DNA of 64,000 nt from Mycolicibacterium hodleri (lineage in GTDB: Bacteria > Actinomycetota > Actinomycetes > Mycobacteriales > Mycobacteriaceae). This document shows, in pieces, positions 18,055-25,979 of the stretch. The DNA lies in the NCBI RefSeq assembly GCF_006439015.1, contig NZ_RCZG01000019.1, positions 3,691-67,690 on the forward strand. Direction: 5' to 3'. A program made the position numbers and the translations under genes. The notes under the pieces were generated by a model. It was not told the DNA's origin and made no database searches. It worked only from the letters and a program-made list of their open reading frames with translations. The first letter of the stretch is position 1, and every line of letters starts with the position of its first letter.

Positions 18055-19878
18055 ATGACCATTGATGCCGACCACCTATCCACGACCACGACGGCGACGA
18101 ATGTGGCGTCGATGTTTCTCGACCGCGTCCAGAAGTCAGCGGATAGCGAGGCCTTCCGCTATCTCGTTGCCGGCGAATGGGTTTCGGCGACCTGGCAGCA
18201 GTCCGCGGACCGCGTCGAGGACTTGTCGGCCGGCCTGCTGGCGCTGGGCATCGACACCGAGCAGCGAATCGGTATCGCGTCGAGTACGCGATACGAATGG
18301 ATTCTGGCCGATCTGGCGATCATGTGTGCCGGAGCCGCCACCACCACCGTGTATCCCAGCACCAACGCCGACGGGATCGCCTACATCCTGGCCGACTCGC
18401 AAAGCCGAGTGGTGTTCGCCGAGGACGCCGGGCAGCTGGCGAAGCTGACCGAACGCCGCACCGAGCTGCCCAACCTCACCAAGGTGGTGCTGTTCGATGG
18501 CCCCGGCGACGGCGAGTGGGTGATCACCCTGGCAGAGCTGGCCGAGCTGGGGCAGAAGTATCTGCTCGAGCATCCGTCCGGTGTGCGGACCCGGACGGGC
18601 GCGATCACCCCGCAGCAGTTGGCGACGTTGATCTACACCTCGGGAACCACCGGGGCGCCCAAGGGGGTGCGGTTGTCGCATTCTGCCTGGGCCTATGAGG
18701 CGACGACGATCGTCGCGATGAACCTGCTGCGCGAGGACGATGTGCAGTTGTTGTGGTTGCCGATGGCCCACGCGTTCGGCAAGGTCCTGATCGCCGCCCA
18801 GCTGGCGTGCGGGTTCGTCACCGCGATCGACGGTCGCGTCGACAAGATCGTCGACAACATGGCGGTAGTCAAACCGACGGTCATGGGCGCCGCACCCCGC
18901 ATCTTCGAGAAGGCGCACGCCCGCATCATCACCACCCAGCAATCCCAGGGAGGTCTGCGGGCCCGGCTGTTCGCTGCGGCCTTCACCGTGGGACTGCGGG
19001 TGGACCGCCGACGGCGCGCCGGCCGGGCCGTGCCGCTGCCGATGTCGCTGCTGTACTTGCTCTTCGATCGCCTGGTGTTCAGCAAGGTACGTGAAGTGTT
19101 CGGCGGGCGCATCCGGTTCTTCATCTCCGGCGCGGCACCGTTGAACCGCGACATCGGCGAGTGGTTCCATGCCGCGGGCCTGCTGATCCTGGAAGGCTAC
19201 GGCATGACCGAGAGCGCGGCCGGGGCGTGCGTCAACCGCCCCGATCACTACAAGTTGGGCACCGTGGGCCTGCCCTTCGATGGCACGTCGATACGCATCG
19301 ACGATGACGACGGGGAGATCCAGATTCGCGGCGCCTGTGTGATGGACGGCTACCACAATCTGCCCGACACGACGGCGGACACGTTCACCGACGACGGTTG
19401 GCTGCGCACCGGCGACCTGGGCACCATCGATGCCGACGGGTTCCTCACCGTCACCGGCCGGATCAAGGAGATCTTCAAGACCTCCGGCGGCAAATACATC
19501 GCCCCGCCGGCGATCGAGGCAAAGTTCATCGCGCTGTGTCCCTATGCCAGCCAGTTCATGGTGTTCGGGGAGGCGCACAACTTCTGCGTAGCCTTGATTA
19601 CCCTGGATGCCGACCTGATGTCAGGGTGGGCAGCCGAGAACGGGCTCAAGGGCGCGACCTATGAGGAGCTGGTCCACGCGCCGGAAGTGCGGGACCTGAT
19701 CGATGGGTACATGGCCAAGCTCAACGGCGGACTCAATCGGTGGGAAACAATCAAGAAGTGGGCCGTGCTCGACCACGATCTGTCCATCGAGCGCGGTGAG
19801 CTGACGCCGTCGCTGAAGGTGAAACGCTCCGTGGTGGCCGACCACAACGAGCGCGTCCTCGATGCCTTCTACACGTGA
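18055..19878 (+). CDS. long-chain fatty-acid CoA ligase (FadD type)
   Basis: A 607-residue AMP-forming acyl-CoA synthetase. The P-loop-like motif is LIYTSGTTGAPKGV near 196, the second signature is LEGYGMTESAAGA near 380, then GWLRTGDLG near 445 and TGRIKEIFKTSGGKYIAP, which holds the hinge and catalytic Lys region. The length and the LFDRLVF insert resemble FadD15-like long-chain synthetases. It starts 24 bp after the condensing-enzyme pair, so it probably activates the fatty acid used by them or by the divergent WS/DGAT. Confidence 0.92.
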   Translation: MTIDADHLSTTTTATNVASMFLDRVQKSADSEAFRYLVAGEWVSATWQQSADRVEDLSAGLLALGIDTEQRIGIASSTRYEWILADLAIMCAGAATTTVYPSTNADGIAYILADSQSRVVFAEDAGQLAKLTERRTELPNLTKVVLFDGPGDGEWVITLAELAELGQKYLLEHPSGVRTRTGAITPQQLATLIYTSGTTGAPKGVRLSHSAWAYEATTIVAMNLLREDDVQLLWLPMAHAFGKVLIAAQLACGFVTAIDGRVDKIVDNMAVVKPTVMGAAPRIFEKAHARIITTQQSQGGLRARLFAAAFTVGLRVDRRRRAGRAVPLPMSLLYLLFDRLVFSKVREVFGGRIRFFISGAAPLNRDIGEWFHAAGLLILEGYGMTESAAGACVNRPDHYKLGTVGLPFDGTSIRIDDDDGEIQIRGACVMDGYHNLPDTTADTFTDDGWLRTGDLGTIDADGFLTVTGRIKEIFKTSGGKYIAPPAIEAKFIALCPYASQFMVFGEAHNFCVALITLDADLMSGWAAENGLKGATYEELVHAPEVRDLIDGYMAKLNGGLNRWETIKKWAVLDHDLSIERGELTPSLKVKRSVVADHNERVLDAFYT

Positions 19879-20200
19879 TCGAGCCGTGGACCCGCGGCGT
19901 GCCCGGAGAGCAGCCACTCACGGCTTCGCCAAATTCCTCACCCGGGGGCAGCGACTGATGCCCACCTCATCGCCTCGGCGGTCAGGGCCGAAGCGACTGC
20001 ACCGCAATCGGATTCGAGTCGCCTTGAGCAACTCGTCATGAGCCGCCGCGACCGACCTCGTCCATCTGACCAGCCAAGCCCTACAGACGTTCTAGTCACT
20101 GGTGACCGACGCCCACCCGGACACCCCACCTGAGACGAATGCCGTGAGCTGGCTCGACGCTGTCAGTGCGGCTGCGGCGACCTGACGTCGAGCTGCTGCT
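19879..20200. other. intergenic stretch without convincing gene
   Basis: About 320 bp. No start codon with ribosome-binding site and no recognisable protein in six frames. A short plus-strand stretch at about 19957-20040 (LIASAVRAEATA, then SRLEQLVMSR) reads like protein but has no start or stop context, and could be a gene relic. Confidence 0.5.
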
Positions 20201-20217
20201 CCCGGCTGTGAGCCGGG
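20201..20217 (-). terminator. hairpin after the TetR relic
   Basis: CCCGGCT and AGCCGGG form a perfect 7-bp stem with a GTG loop, directly after the stop codon of the minus-strand TetR fragment. There is no U-run, as is usual for mycobacterial terminators. Confidence 0.45.
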
Positions 20218-20218
20218 C

Positions 20219-20545
20219 TCACGGGGCGGTGAGCGGTATGAGTACCTCGTCGACGAGGCGCACAGCCAGCTGATCGGTAAGTGGTTCACCTCTTATGAGC
20301 AGGCGGTGGAACAACACGCTTTGGGCCAGTTCGCACGCGATGTCCATCGGCACGTCGGCGCGGACGTCCCCGCGCTCGATCCCACGGTGCAACAGCTCGG
20401 TCATCTGCGTTCTGCGCCAATCGATGACACCGGCGCGGAAGGCGTCAGCGAGACGGGGGTCGTGGGTCATGGTGGAGATCACCGCGCGCATACATGTCTG
20501 ATGCGTGCGTGTTGCAGGTAGAGCAGGTCGTCATCGAGGCCTCAG
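20219..20545 (-). pseudogene. TetR-family regulator, C-terminal remnant
   Basis: The minus frame from 20491 encodes a TetR ligand-binding-domain end (MTHDPRLADAFRAGVIDWRR, then DIACELAQSVLFHRLLIRGE). Upstream, the matching protein continues in a different frame (GLDDDLLYLQHARIR, about 20541-20496), which indicates a frameshift. The DNA-binding helix-turn-helix region is absent; the secreted-protein gene begins its 3' end at 20555 instead. It is therefore a relic at a junction, not a functional regulator. Confidence 0.72.
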
Positions 20546-20554
20546 GCGCCCGAA

Positions 20555-20863
20555 TCACCCTCCCTTGCAGGAGATGTCGACCCATACCGTAGTGAATTTC
20601 GTCGGGTCGATCAGGGTCCCGGCTGAGTTGATGTTGTCGTTGTGCGTTCCCTCGATTCCGGTGACCTTGCATCCGGAGAGTGGATATACCGCAGCCCCAT
20701 TGAGCTGCACGTTGAAGCCTTGGGCTTGGAGGGCGTTGATGGTGTCTTGAGCGTTGCCGTAGCCTCCAGGGCCACCGACTGCCCCTGCTGGACTGGCCAA
20801 TCCGAAGGCGGCGGCCGCCAGGGTGGCGACGGTGGCGATGGGTAACGTGACCTTCTTCATCAT
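20555..20863 (-). CDS. small secreted protein, family 1 of 3 in the island
   Basis: A 102-residue exported protein: signal peptide MMKKVTLPIATVATLAAAAF... ending near ASPAGA-VG, then a mature domain of about 73 residues with the motif NAQDTINALQAQGFNVQLNG and two Cys (SGCKVTG, DISCKGG) that probably form a disulfide. Paralogues are encoded at 25550-25855 and 25980-26270. The family is widespread in mycobacteria as small envelope proteins of unknown function. The start has GAAGGA 6 bp upstream. It is preceded at 20937-20961 by the TGTAAC-N8-CTAY element, so it is a probable member of the ECF regulon. Confidence 0.85.
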   Translation of the reverse strand: MMKKVTLPIATVATLAAAAFGLASPAGAVGGPGGYGNAQDTINALQAQGFNVQLNGAAVYPLSGCKVTGIEGTHNDNINSAGTLIDPTKFTTVWVDISCKGG

Positions 20864-20936
20864 CGCAAATCCTTCGTATTCGTGCGCCGAGCGGCGCTCG
20901 CGTTTTTGGCCGTCACGGAGTCACGATTGACTCCTA

Positions 20937-20961
20937 CGAATAGGTAGGGGCGAGGGTTACA
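20937..20961 (-). promoter_or_regulatory. TGTAAC-N8-CTAY element, copy 1 (putative ECF sigma promoter)
   Basis: On the minus strand: TGTAAC (20961-20956), CCTCGCCC, CTACCTATTCG (20947-20937). It lies 74-98 bp upstream of the secreted-protein start at 20863. TGTAAC resembles an ECF -35 element with the characteristic AAC core. A -10 element would fall just downstream of the conserved CTAY block. It is one of five near-identical sites in 20.9-28.4 kb. Confidence 0.75.
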
Positions 20962-21413
20962 TTCGGGCGAAATGCGCAGTCTCACTGCGCGCTTGAGATC
21001 TTCCTGCTGGACACCGTCTTATCCCGTGCCACTGTCATGAGACGCAGAGCGAGAGGCGAATGTTGTTGCGGTCGTGAATCACGTCGTCATAGCAGATGGG
21101 GACCAATCCACGGCCCGGAGCGTGGTCGTTCACCTGCGCCAGCCCGCAATGTCGTTCTGCGGGTGCGCCTATGGGCACGCGACGACCCCCGGAACGCTCA
21201 ACGCGCGCGGTAGGCCTCAAGCAGGCCGATCACGTTCTCGATCAACGCATCTGCCGAGGCGACCCACCACTGGGCAGGCCCGGTCTGTTTGACCGGTCCG
21301 CGATCTCGAAAACACCGGGGGAGCAGAGTGTTTCAGACACCGAACCTGAGAGGCGATCCGCAGCAGCGCGGCGTCTCCGACTGGTTTGCAGTGCTTTGGA
21401 GGTCGACAAAGTT
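20962..21413. other. intergenic stretch with a possible gene relic
   Basis: About 450 bp without a complete gene. On the minus strand, 21198-21330 reads as a protein C-terminus (QTGPAQWWVASADALIENVI, then GLLEAYRAR and a stop), resembling the end of a TetR-family regulator, but no upstream portion is in frame. The rest shows no coding pattern. Confidence 0.4.
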
Positions 21414-22127
21414 CTAGCTGCCGGGGATGTGGGCGGGTATGGATCCGTAGACCACGGCGATCTCGTCGTGGTTGTGCAGCGTGAGGGCGCCGGGATTTCC
21501 GGGCACCCGGTGACCATTGACGTAGGCGCGCAGCGGGGAGCCGGGTGTGACGGAGAGGCCGCCGATGTGCGATGCGGACAATGTGACGTTCCATTCCGAG
21601 AAGAATTCGGCCAGGGTGAATGTGCTCTGGATGGGTGACTCGACGTGGATCACTCCGCTGCTGTCGTGGGTGTGCAGCGGACTGATCGTGCCGCCGCGCT
21701 CATCGATCCCGATACCGGCGGGAATGACCACGGGCGTGCCGTCGACGAAGACGTCGAGGTGGGCGTGAATGTGCAGGGCCGTGCCTTCTGCGCGCAGCAG
21801 CGGTAGCCCGGACCGCGCCACGGCGGCGGCGACGTCAGTGGGGGCGGGCCAGGGCGGCGGGCTGTCCCCGCCGGTGGCCCCGGCGATCGGTGTCGCCGGG
21901 ATCCTGATGGCGCCGCTCGGGCGCTCGGCACCCTGCCGGGTCAGGGCGAGGACCAGCAGCACCGTTGCGATGACCGCGAGCACCATCGCGGCGGCGGCGA
22001 GCACGCGCCGGCCGTGTCCGCCACTGCGGCGCATCGGGGCGACCGATGCCGCGCCGCCGCGTTGACTCTCGTCGACACGGCGGGGACCCTTCGGTCCCGA
22101 CGTGCTGGTTGGCGTGGTCGTTGTCAT
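21414..22127 (-). CDS. membrane-anchored protein with His-rich extracytoplasmic domain
   Basis: A 237-residue protein: a Thr/Ser-rich cytosolic N-terminus, one transmembrane helix (VLAAAAMVLAVIATVLLVLA near 43-62), and an exported domain rich in paired histidines (ALHIHAHLDVFVDG, SPLHTHDSSGVIHVES, LTLHNHDEIAVVYG). The spaced HxH pairs suggest metal binding, although no ligand is proven and I cannot name the family. ATG 22127 shares a base with the stop of the upstream frame (TGATG) and is preceded by AAGGAG, so it is translationally coupled. It is the last gene of the cupredoxin operon driven from about 24600. Confidence 0.75.
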   Translation of the reverse strand: MTTTTPTSTSGPKGPRRVDESQRGGAASVAPMRRSGGHGRRVLAAAAMVLAVIATVLLVLALTRQGAERPSGAIRIPATPIAGATGGDSPPPWPAPTDVAAAVARSGLPLLRAEGTALHIHAHLDVFVDGTPVVIPAGIGIDERGGTISPLHTHDSSGVIHVESPIQSTFTLAEFFSEWNVTLSASHIGGLSVTPGSPLRAYVNGHRVPGNPGALTLHNHDEIAVVYGSIPAHIPGS

Positions 22128-22534
22128 CAGTGATGTTCTCCTTGGTGCGCTGCAAGCAGTGCGTCGATGTGGTCGAGGGTGCAACGGATTGCCTGCTTGG
22201 TCAGGGCTGGACGAAACGGTTTGAGGAAGGCGACGAGGTCATCGTTGGACGGCGGGGCGTCGTAGGTCTTGGTCTGGGTGTCGTTGTCGAACGACACGAC
22301 CGATGGACAAGTGTCGTCGGTACCAGAAAGTTCGTTTCTTCCCAGGCTGTCTACCGGTGGTGTCCTCGATGACGTCGCCGCTGTACGGCGAGAACAGCAT
22401 CACCGTGTGCGGTCCACCGGCGGTGTAGGCCTGCGCCCGGCGCGGTCGGCGGCGCCGTGGCCGGGTCACTCTCCGTGGTGGTCGCCGAACACCCAGCCCA
22501 GTTCGGCGACGAGGGTGACTGATGCAAGCGTCAT
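22127..22534 (-). pseudogene. disrupted gene between the membrane protein and the His-rich protein
   Basis: Coding-looking segments occur in successive frames on the minus strand. A start at 22534 with TAGGAG gives a 22-residue peptide ending FGDHHGE at 22466. Another frame then reads GGPHTVMLFSPYSGDVIEDT. A third reads VVSFDNDTQTKTYDAPPSND and ends LLAAHQGEHH at 22127, overlapping the next start. The last part could still be made from GTG 22297 as a 56-residue protein. The most economical explanation is one gene of about 130 codons broken by two or more indels, or by sequencing errors. Confidence 0.5.
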
Positions 22535-22666
22535 GGGGTAACTCCTATCGGGTGATGGGTGGCGAGGCCGTGGCATGCCTGACCTGATGGGCGCCGGGAC
22601 ACAGACCATCGGCTCAGCGTCGTTCCCGGCCCCGGTGGTGTCGAGAATCGTCGTGTTGCGGGGCGC

Positions 22667-23089
22667 CTACACCGGCAGGGTGGAGAGCACAGGGGAGCGC
22701 TGAGCGAGGCGCTCCCTGCGGGCGGCGATCCACCAGACCGCGCACAGGACGAGCGTCACGATCTCGGCAATCACGCTGACCGCGGCGTACGGGGCCGGGT
22801 CCCAGCCGATCTCGATGAACCCGAACACCCCGACGGTCCGCGACAACCCGAACCCGACCAGCGCACCGACGGCCAGGGCCGCCGCCACGACGCGCAACCA
22901 CCCCGGCCCACCGACCAGGATCAGCACGCCCAACGCGCAGGACACGCTGGCCTGCAACAGAAACGAGGCGCCGATCATCGGGACGTACCGGTAGCTGTCG
23001 ACGTATAGATAGGCATGGACGATTCCGCTGATGGCCAGGGACGCACTGATCCCAACTCGCGTGGAGAGCTCGGTCGCGGCGATTCTCAT
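22667..23089 (-). CDS. four-helix integral membrane protein
   Basis: 140 residues with four hydrophobic segments (about 12-32, 37-58, 63-85 and 98-120) and few charged residues. The segment SGIVHAYLYVDSYRYVPMIG near 22-41 contains a His and several Tyr between helices 1 and 2. No family is recognised with certainty; small four-helix proteins of this kind accompany redox or copper proteins. Its start overlaps the stop of the metallophosphoesterase gene by 4 bp (ATGA), so it belongs to the cupredoxin operon. Confidence 0.75.
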   Translation of the reverse strand: MRIAATELSTRVGISASLAISGIVHAYLYVDSYRYVPMIGASFLLQASVSCALGVLILVGGPGWLRVVAAALAVGALVGFGLSRTVGVFGFIEIGWDPAPYAAVSVIAEIVTLVLCAVWWIAARRERLAQRSPVLSTLPV

Positions 23090-24030
23090 TGCAGTTTCTC
23101 CTCTTTGAGCGCGAGGGCCTGTTGGCCCTTGACGTAGCTGACCTCCCGGATGCCGAGCACGTCGGCGAGTTGCCCGGCGGGCAGCGTCAGCGGTTTGGGT
23201 GCCGGGCCATCACCGGGGTGCGGTAGCGGGTAGGCGGTGGTGGTGGCGCTGTGGAACGTCACGTTGCCCTCGGTTTTGGTGAACAGTTGATGCACATGGC
23301 CGTTGAGGCACGTGACCGAGGAGAACCGGGACAGATAGCTCAGGGCTTGGGCGGCGTCCTCGGTGCCCCAACCCCAATCGGGGTACATCGCGAACAGCGG
23401 GATGTGGCTGAACACGATTATCGGGGTGTCACCCGACAGCGGCGCGACGTCCTTGCGGAGCCACTCCAACTGACCGGTACCCAGGTGGCCGAGTTTGGTC
23501 ATGTTCAGCGTGTTCACCAGCCCGATCACGTGCACCCCGGCGATGTCGAAGCTGTACCACCCCGCACCCTGGGTGCCTGCGCCGAACGCGGCCCGATACT
23601 TCTGGCCGCCGTCGTCGATCGAGTCGTGTTCACCCGGGACGGTGAAGACGTGCGGCGTCTTGAGCCCGGTCATCATCTGTTTGACCTGGTCGAACTGCTC
23701 GGGGGTGGCCAGGTGCGTCAAATCGCCGGTGTGGATCACGAAGTCCGGAGCGTAGGCCAAGCCGTTGATCTGGTCGATGGCGTGGGTGAAGGTGTTGGTG
23801 ACGTCGGGGTTGGCGGTGCCCTTGAACCCGATATGGCTGTCGCTGACCTGCACGAAACGCAACGCCGGCCGGCCGACGGGTTGCGCGGCGCCGGCTAGGG
23901 TCGATCCGGCGATGTGGGAGATCACTTCGCCGCCGGTCACGGTCAGCACGACTGCTGCGCCGAACCAGGCGGAGTGCCGCATCAATTGGCGCCGCGTCAT
24001 GCCCTGCGGATCGTTGTCTTCGCCGCTCAT
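23086..24030 (-). CDS. Tat-exported metallophosphoesterase
   Basis: A 314-residue calcineurin-like phosphoesterase. An N-terminal twin-arginine signal is present (MTRRQLMRHSAWFGAAVVLT from residue 11). The five metal-binding blocks follow: DSHIGF (DxH), HTGDLTH, PGEHD (in place of GNHD), FSHIPLF and NGHVHQ. The GEHD variant keeps the His. It should hydrolyse phosphomono- or diesters outside the cytoplasm. ATG 24030 overlaps the cupredoxin stop as ATGA, so the two are co-translated. A regulon-encoded TatA may assist its export. Confidence 0.9.
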   Translation of the reverse strand: MSGEDNDPQGMTRRQLMRHSAWFGAAVVLTVTGGEVISHIAGSTLAGAAQPVGRPALRFVQVSDSHIGFKGTANPDVTNTFTHAIDQINGLAYAPDFVIHTGDLTHLATPEQFDQVKQMMTGLKTPHVFTVPGEHDSIDDGGQKYRAAFGAGTQGAGWYSFDIAGVHVIGLVNTLNMTKLGHLGTGQLEWLRKDVAPLSGDTPIIVFSHIPLFAMYPDWGWGTEDAAQALSYLSRFSSVTCLNGHVHQLFTKTEGNVTFHSATTTAYPLPHPGDGPAPKPLTLPAGQLADVLGIREVSYVKGQQALALKEEKLQ

Positions 24031-24530
24031 TTGGTCACCAACACGGTGGCGTGCATGAATGGGTGGACCGAGCAGATGTAGTCGAAGCTGCCGGGAGTGG
24101 TGAAGGTGAAGCTGAAGGTGGCGCCGGTGTCCAGGCCCGGAGAGTGAAACGAACCGTCGTTGGCCACCACGGTGTGAGGCTCCCCGTCGTGATTGGTCCA
24201 CGTCACGGTGGACCCCACCGGGACGGTCAATTTTACTGGGGCGAACATGAAGTTGTCGATGCCGATCGACGGGCCGCTGACCGGAACGCCCGCCCCGCCG
24301 GTGCCCGCGCTGGTTCCCGGTGCTGGCGCCGCCGGGCCACCCGTCCCGTTTCCGGCGAATCCCGGGGTGGTGCTGGCCTGCGCGCCGAAGGTGACCGACG
24401 GGTTCGTCGGGGGCGCAGCGTCGGAGCCGAAGCCCGAACACCCGGCAACCAACAGAGCGGCCGCCGCGGTAAGCGCCGCGAGCGCACCACCCCGCCGGGG
24501 AGCGTGGGCGCGAACAATGAGTGAGGGCAT
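24027..24530 (-). CDS. cupredoxin lipoprotein (plastocyanin/amicyanin-like)
   Basis: A 167-residue blue-copper-type protein. The lipobox LVAGC places lipid attachment at Cys31, followed by a long Pro/Gly/Thr linker to about residue 85, then a cupredoxin domain (IDNFMFAPVKLTVPVG). The type 1 copper ligands are all visible: His119 (GEPHTVV), Cys153, His156 and Met159 (YICSVHPFMHA). It probably carries electrons or copper at the outer face of the membrane. It is first in an operon with the metallophosphoesterase and two membrane proteins. A regulon element lies 60-84 bp upstream of its start. Confidence 0.92.
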   Translation of the reverse strand: MPSLIVRAHAPRRGGALAALTAAAALLVAGCSGFGSDAAPPTNPSVTFGAQASTTPGFAGNGTGGPAAPAPGTSAGTGGAGVPVSGPSIGIDNFMFAPVKLTVPVGSTVTWTNHDGEPHTVVANDGSFHSPGLDTGATFSFTFTTPGSFDYICSVHPFMHATVLVTK

Positions 24531-24589
24531 GACGGGAGTGCACCTTCCGTGATGATCGTGGAGGCGCCCGGCGGACTGCGGAGCGCTCA

Positions 24590-24614
24590 CCAAGAGATAG
24601 GGCGGCGGGTTACA
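24590..24614 (-). promoter_or_regulatory. TGTAAC-N8-CTAY element, copy 2
   Basis: On the minus strand: TGTAAC (24614-24609), CCGCCGCC, CTATCTCTTGG (24600-24590), upstream of the cupredoxin operon. It has the same first block and the same 8-bp gap as the other four copies. Confidence 0.78.
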
Positions 24615-24819
24615 CCACGCCGGTCGGTGGGGCTTACGGTTTCGTCGGTCAGCCAACCGTCGAAGGTGTGCTTCCCGTGTCGTCCTGCCCGGTCGGGCAA
24701 CCCACCGTTGGCCCACCGCGCGGGCGACGCCCCGCCACGGCTCATGGGCAAGGTCGGTGGTGACCGGCGTCCAACCGTTCCGGCTTCTCCGACGCCTGGA
24801 GTCGTTGCACGGCTTCGCT

Positions 24820-25566
24820 TTACCGGCGTTGGTCGATGAACTCCACCAAGTCGTTGAGCTCGGCGCCGGAACCCTTCGGGTCGACGCCGAGCCGTTCCGC
24901 AGGGGAATCGATTCGATTGACCCAGAACGTCCGAAAGCCTTGGCCGCTGGCGCCGGCCGCGTCCCACCCGCCGCGCGCCTGAACGCGATCTGTGCGCGAG
25001 GAACGCCGAATGCGCTCACCCCATCGCATACGCGCGGGGGTCGGATTTGAAACGCGTGGACGCGATCGGTGTTCAGGTGAGGGTCGAACACGCCGCGCGG
25101 TCTGAGTTCTGCACCCAGGCGTCGAGCATCATCGCGGTGGCGTTGGACAGCAATGCCAGTCGCTCACGGCCTGCGGTGGTGAGCTCCAGCCCTGTTTTGC
25201 GAGCGGCGAATTCGAGCGCGCCCTGGGTGACCGTCCAGAAGTCGGTGTAGGTGCCGCTGAGGTCCGCAGCCACGTGCATTCGCACCGCCGCGCGCTCCAC
25301 GCGTCGGTCAGCCCGGCTCCGTGCCCCGGGAAGACATCCTCGGCGGCGGCGGCGTCAACTGGCTGGCGGTCGAACACGGTGAACGCGTCGAAGGCGACGG
25401 CCTTGATCGGATCGCCTTGACCCGTCGAGCCAGGACCAGCCAGGGCGGGAGATGACACACCGACCCCCATGCCGACGACCGCCGCCAGACCGAGCGCGGT
25501 GCGCCGGGACAGACCGACGCGAGCATGAGGATCGGTGGCCACCTTGGCGCTACCGAACGTCGACAT
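24820..25566 (-). pseudogene. Tat-signal haloacid dehalogenase (HAD type II), degraded
   Basis: The 5' part (from 25566) has a Tat-like signal (LSRRTALGLAAVVGMGVGVS) and then a dehalogenase start (VAFDAFTVFD... FPGHGAGLTDAW... CTWLRT). The protein then shifts frame near 25260 and continues as LSGTYTDFWTVTQGALEF and ALLSNATAMMLDAW, with the section between the cap and the SN motif lost. A third frame at 25029-24820 gives the C-terminus (GFRTFWVNRIDSPAERLG, then LNDLVEFIDQR). The gene therefore has at least two frame changes and internal deletions and is not functional. It overlaps the 3' end of the adjacent secreted-protein gene. Confidence 0.78.
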
Positions 25567-25855
25567 AGACCGTTCGGTCGGTGACTGTCGTCACCAGGTC
25601 GGTGCCGGCACCGGCGACACCGGAGTCGGTGCGGGAGTAGGTCTGGCCGGGCCGGACCGCGATGACGGTGGACTGGTCCAGTGGGGCGGAGCCCAGTTTG
25701 GTGATGATGACGTGGTATCCCCTGGCCTGCAGGGCGTTCACGGTGTCTCGGGCGGTGCCGGTACCGGCCGCGGCGGCGTCGGCGGTGCCAGCCTGTCCCA
25801 GGATGGCTGCGGCGAGGCAGCCGGCGACAACGGTTGCTAATCCAAACTTCTTCAT
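25550..25855 (-). CDS. small secreted protein, family 2 of 3
   Basis: 101 residues with a signal peptide (MKKFGLATVVAGCLAAAILG...GTADA) and a mature domain containing TARDTVNALQARGYHVIITK, related to the other two secreted proteins, but without their Cys pair. The C-terminus is a strand-like VTTVTDRTVYVDVR. AAGGAA precedes the ATG at 25855. It lies 124 bp downstream of the third family member and has no obvious element of its own, so it may be co-transcribed from the site at 26327-26351. Confidence 0.82.
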   Translation of the reverse strand: MKKFGLATVVAGCLAAAILGQAGTADAAAAGTGTARDTVNALQARGYHVIITKLGSAPLDQSTVIAVRPGQTYSRTDSGVAGAGTDLVTTVTDRTVYVDVR

Positions 25856-25979
25856 GATCGTGCGCTTCCTTGAATGCGGGTGGTGTCTTGAAGTCGTGCG
25901 GGTGCTTTGGTTGACGGTCGAACCGATCGGAAACGATTCGCCGAACCGGTGATTGCACGCGGGGGTGCTCACGCAAAGG

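Noticed and set aside
22528..22550. GTAACTCCTATC on the plus strand as a regulon element
   Set aside because: The gap between GTAAC and CTAT is 2 bp, not 8, and no plus-strand gene follows. The minus-strand TAGGAG there serves as a ribosome-binding site.
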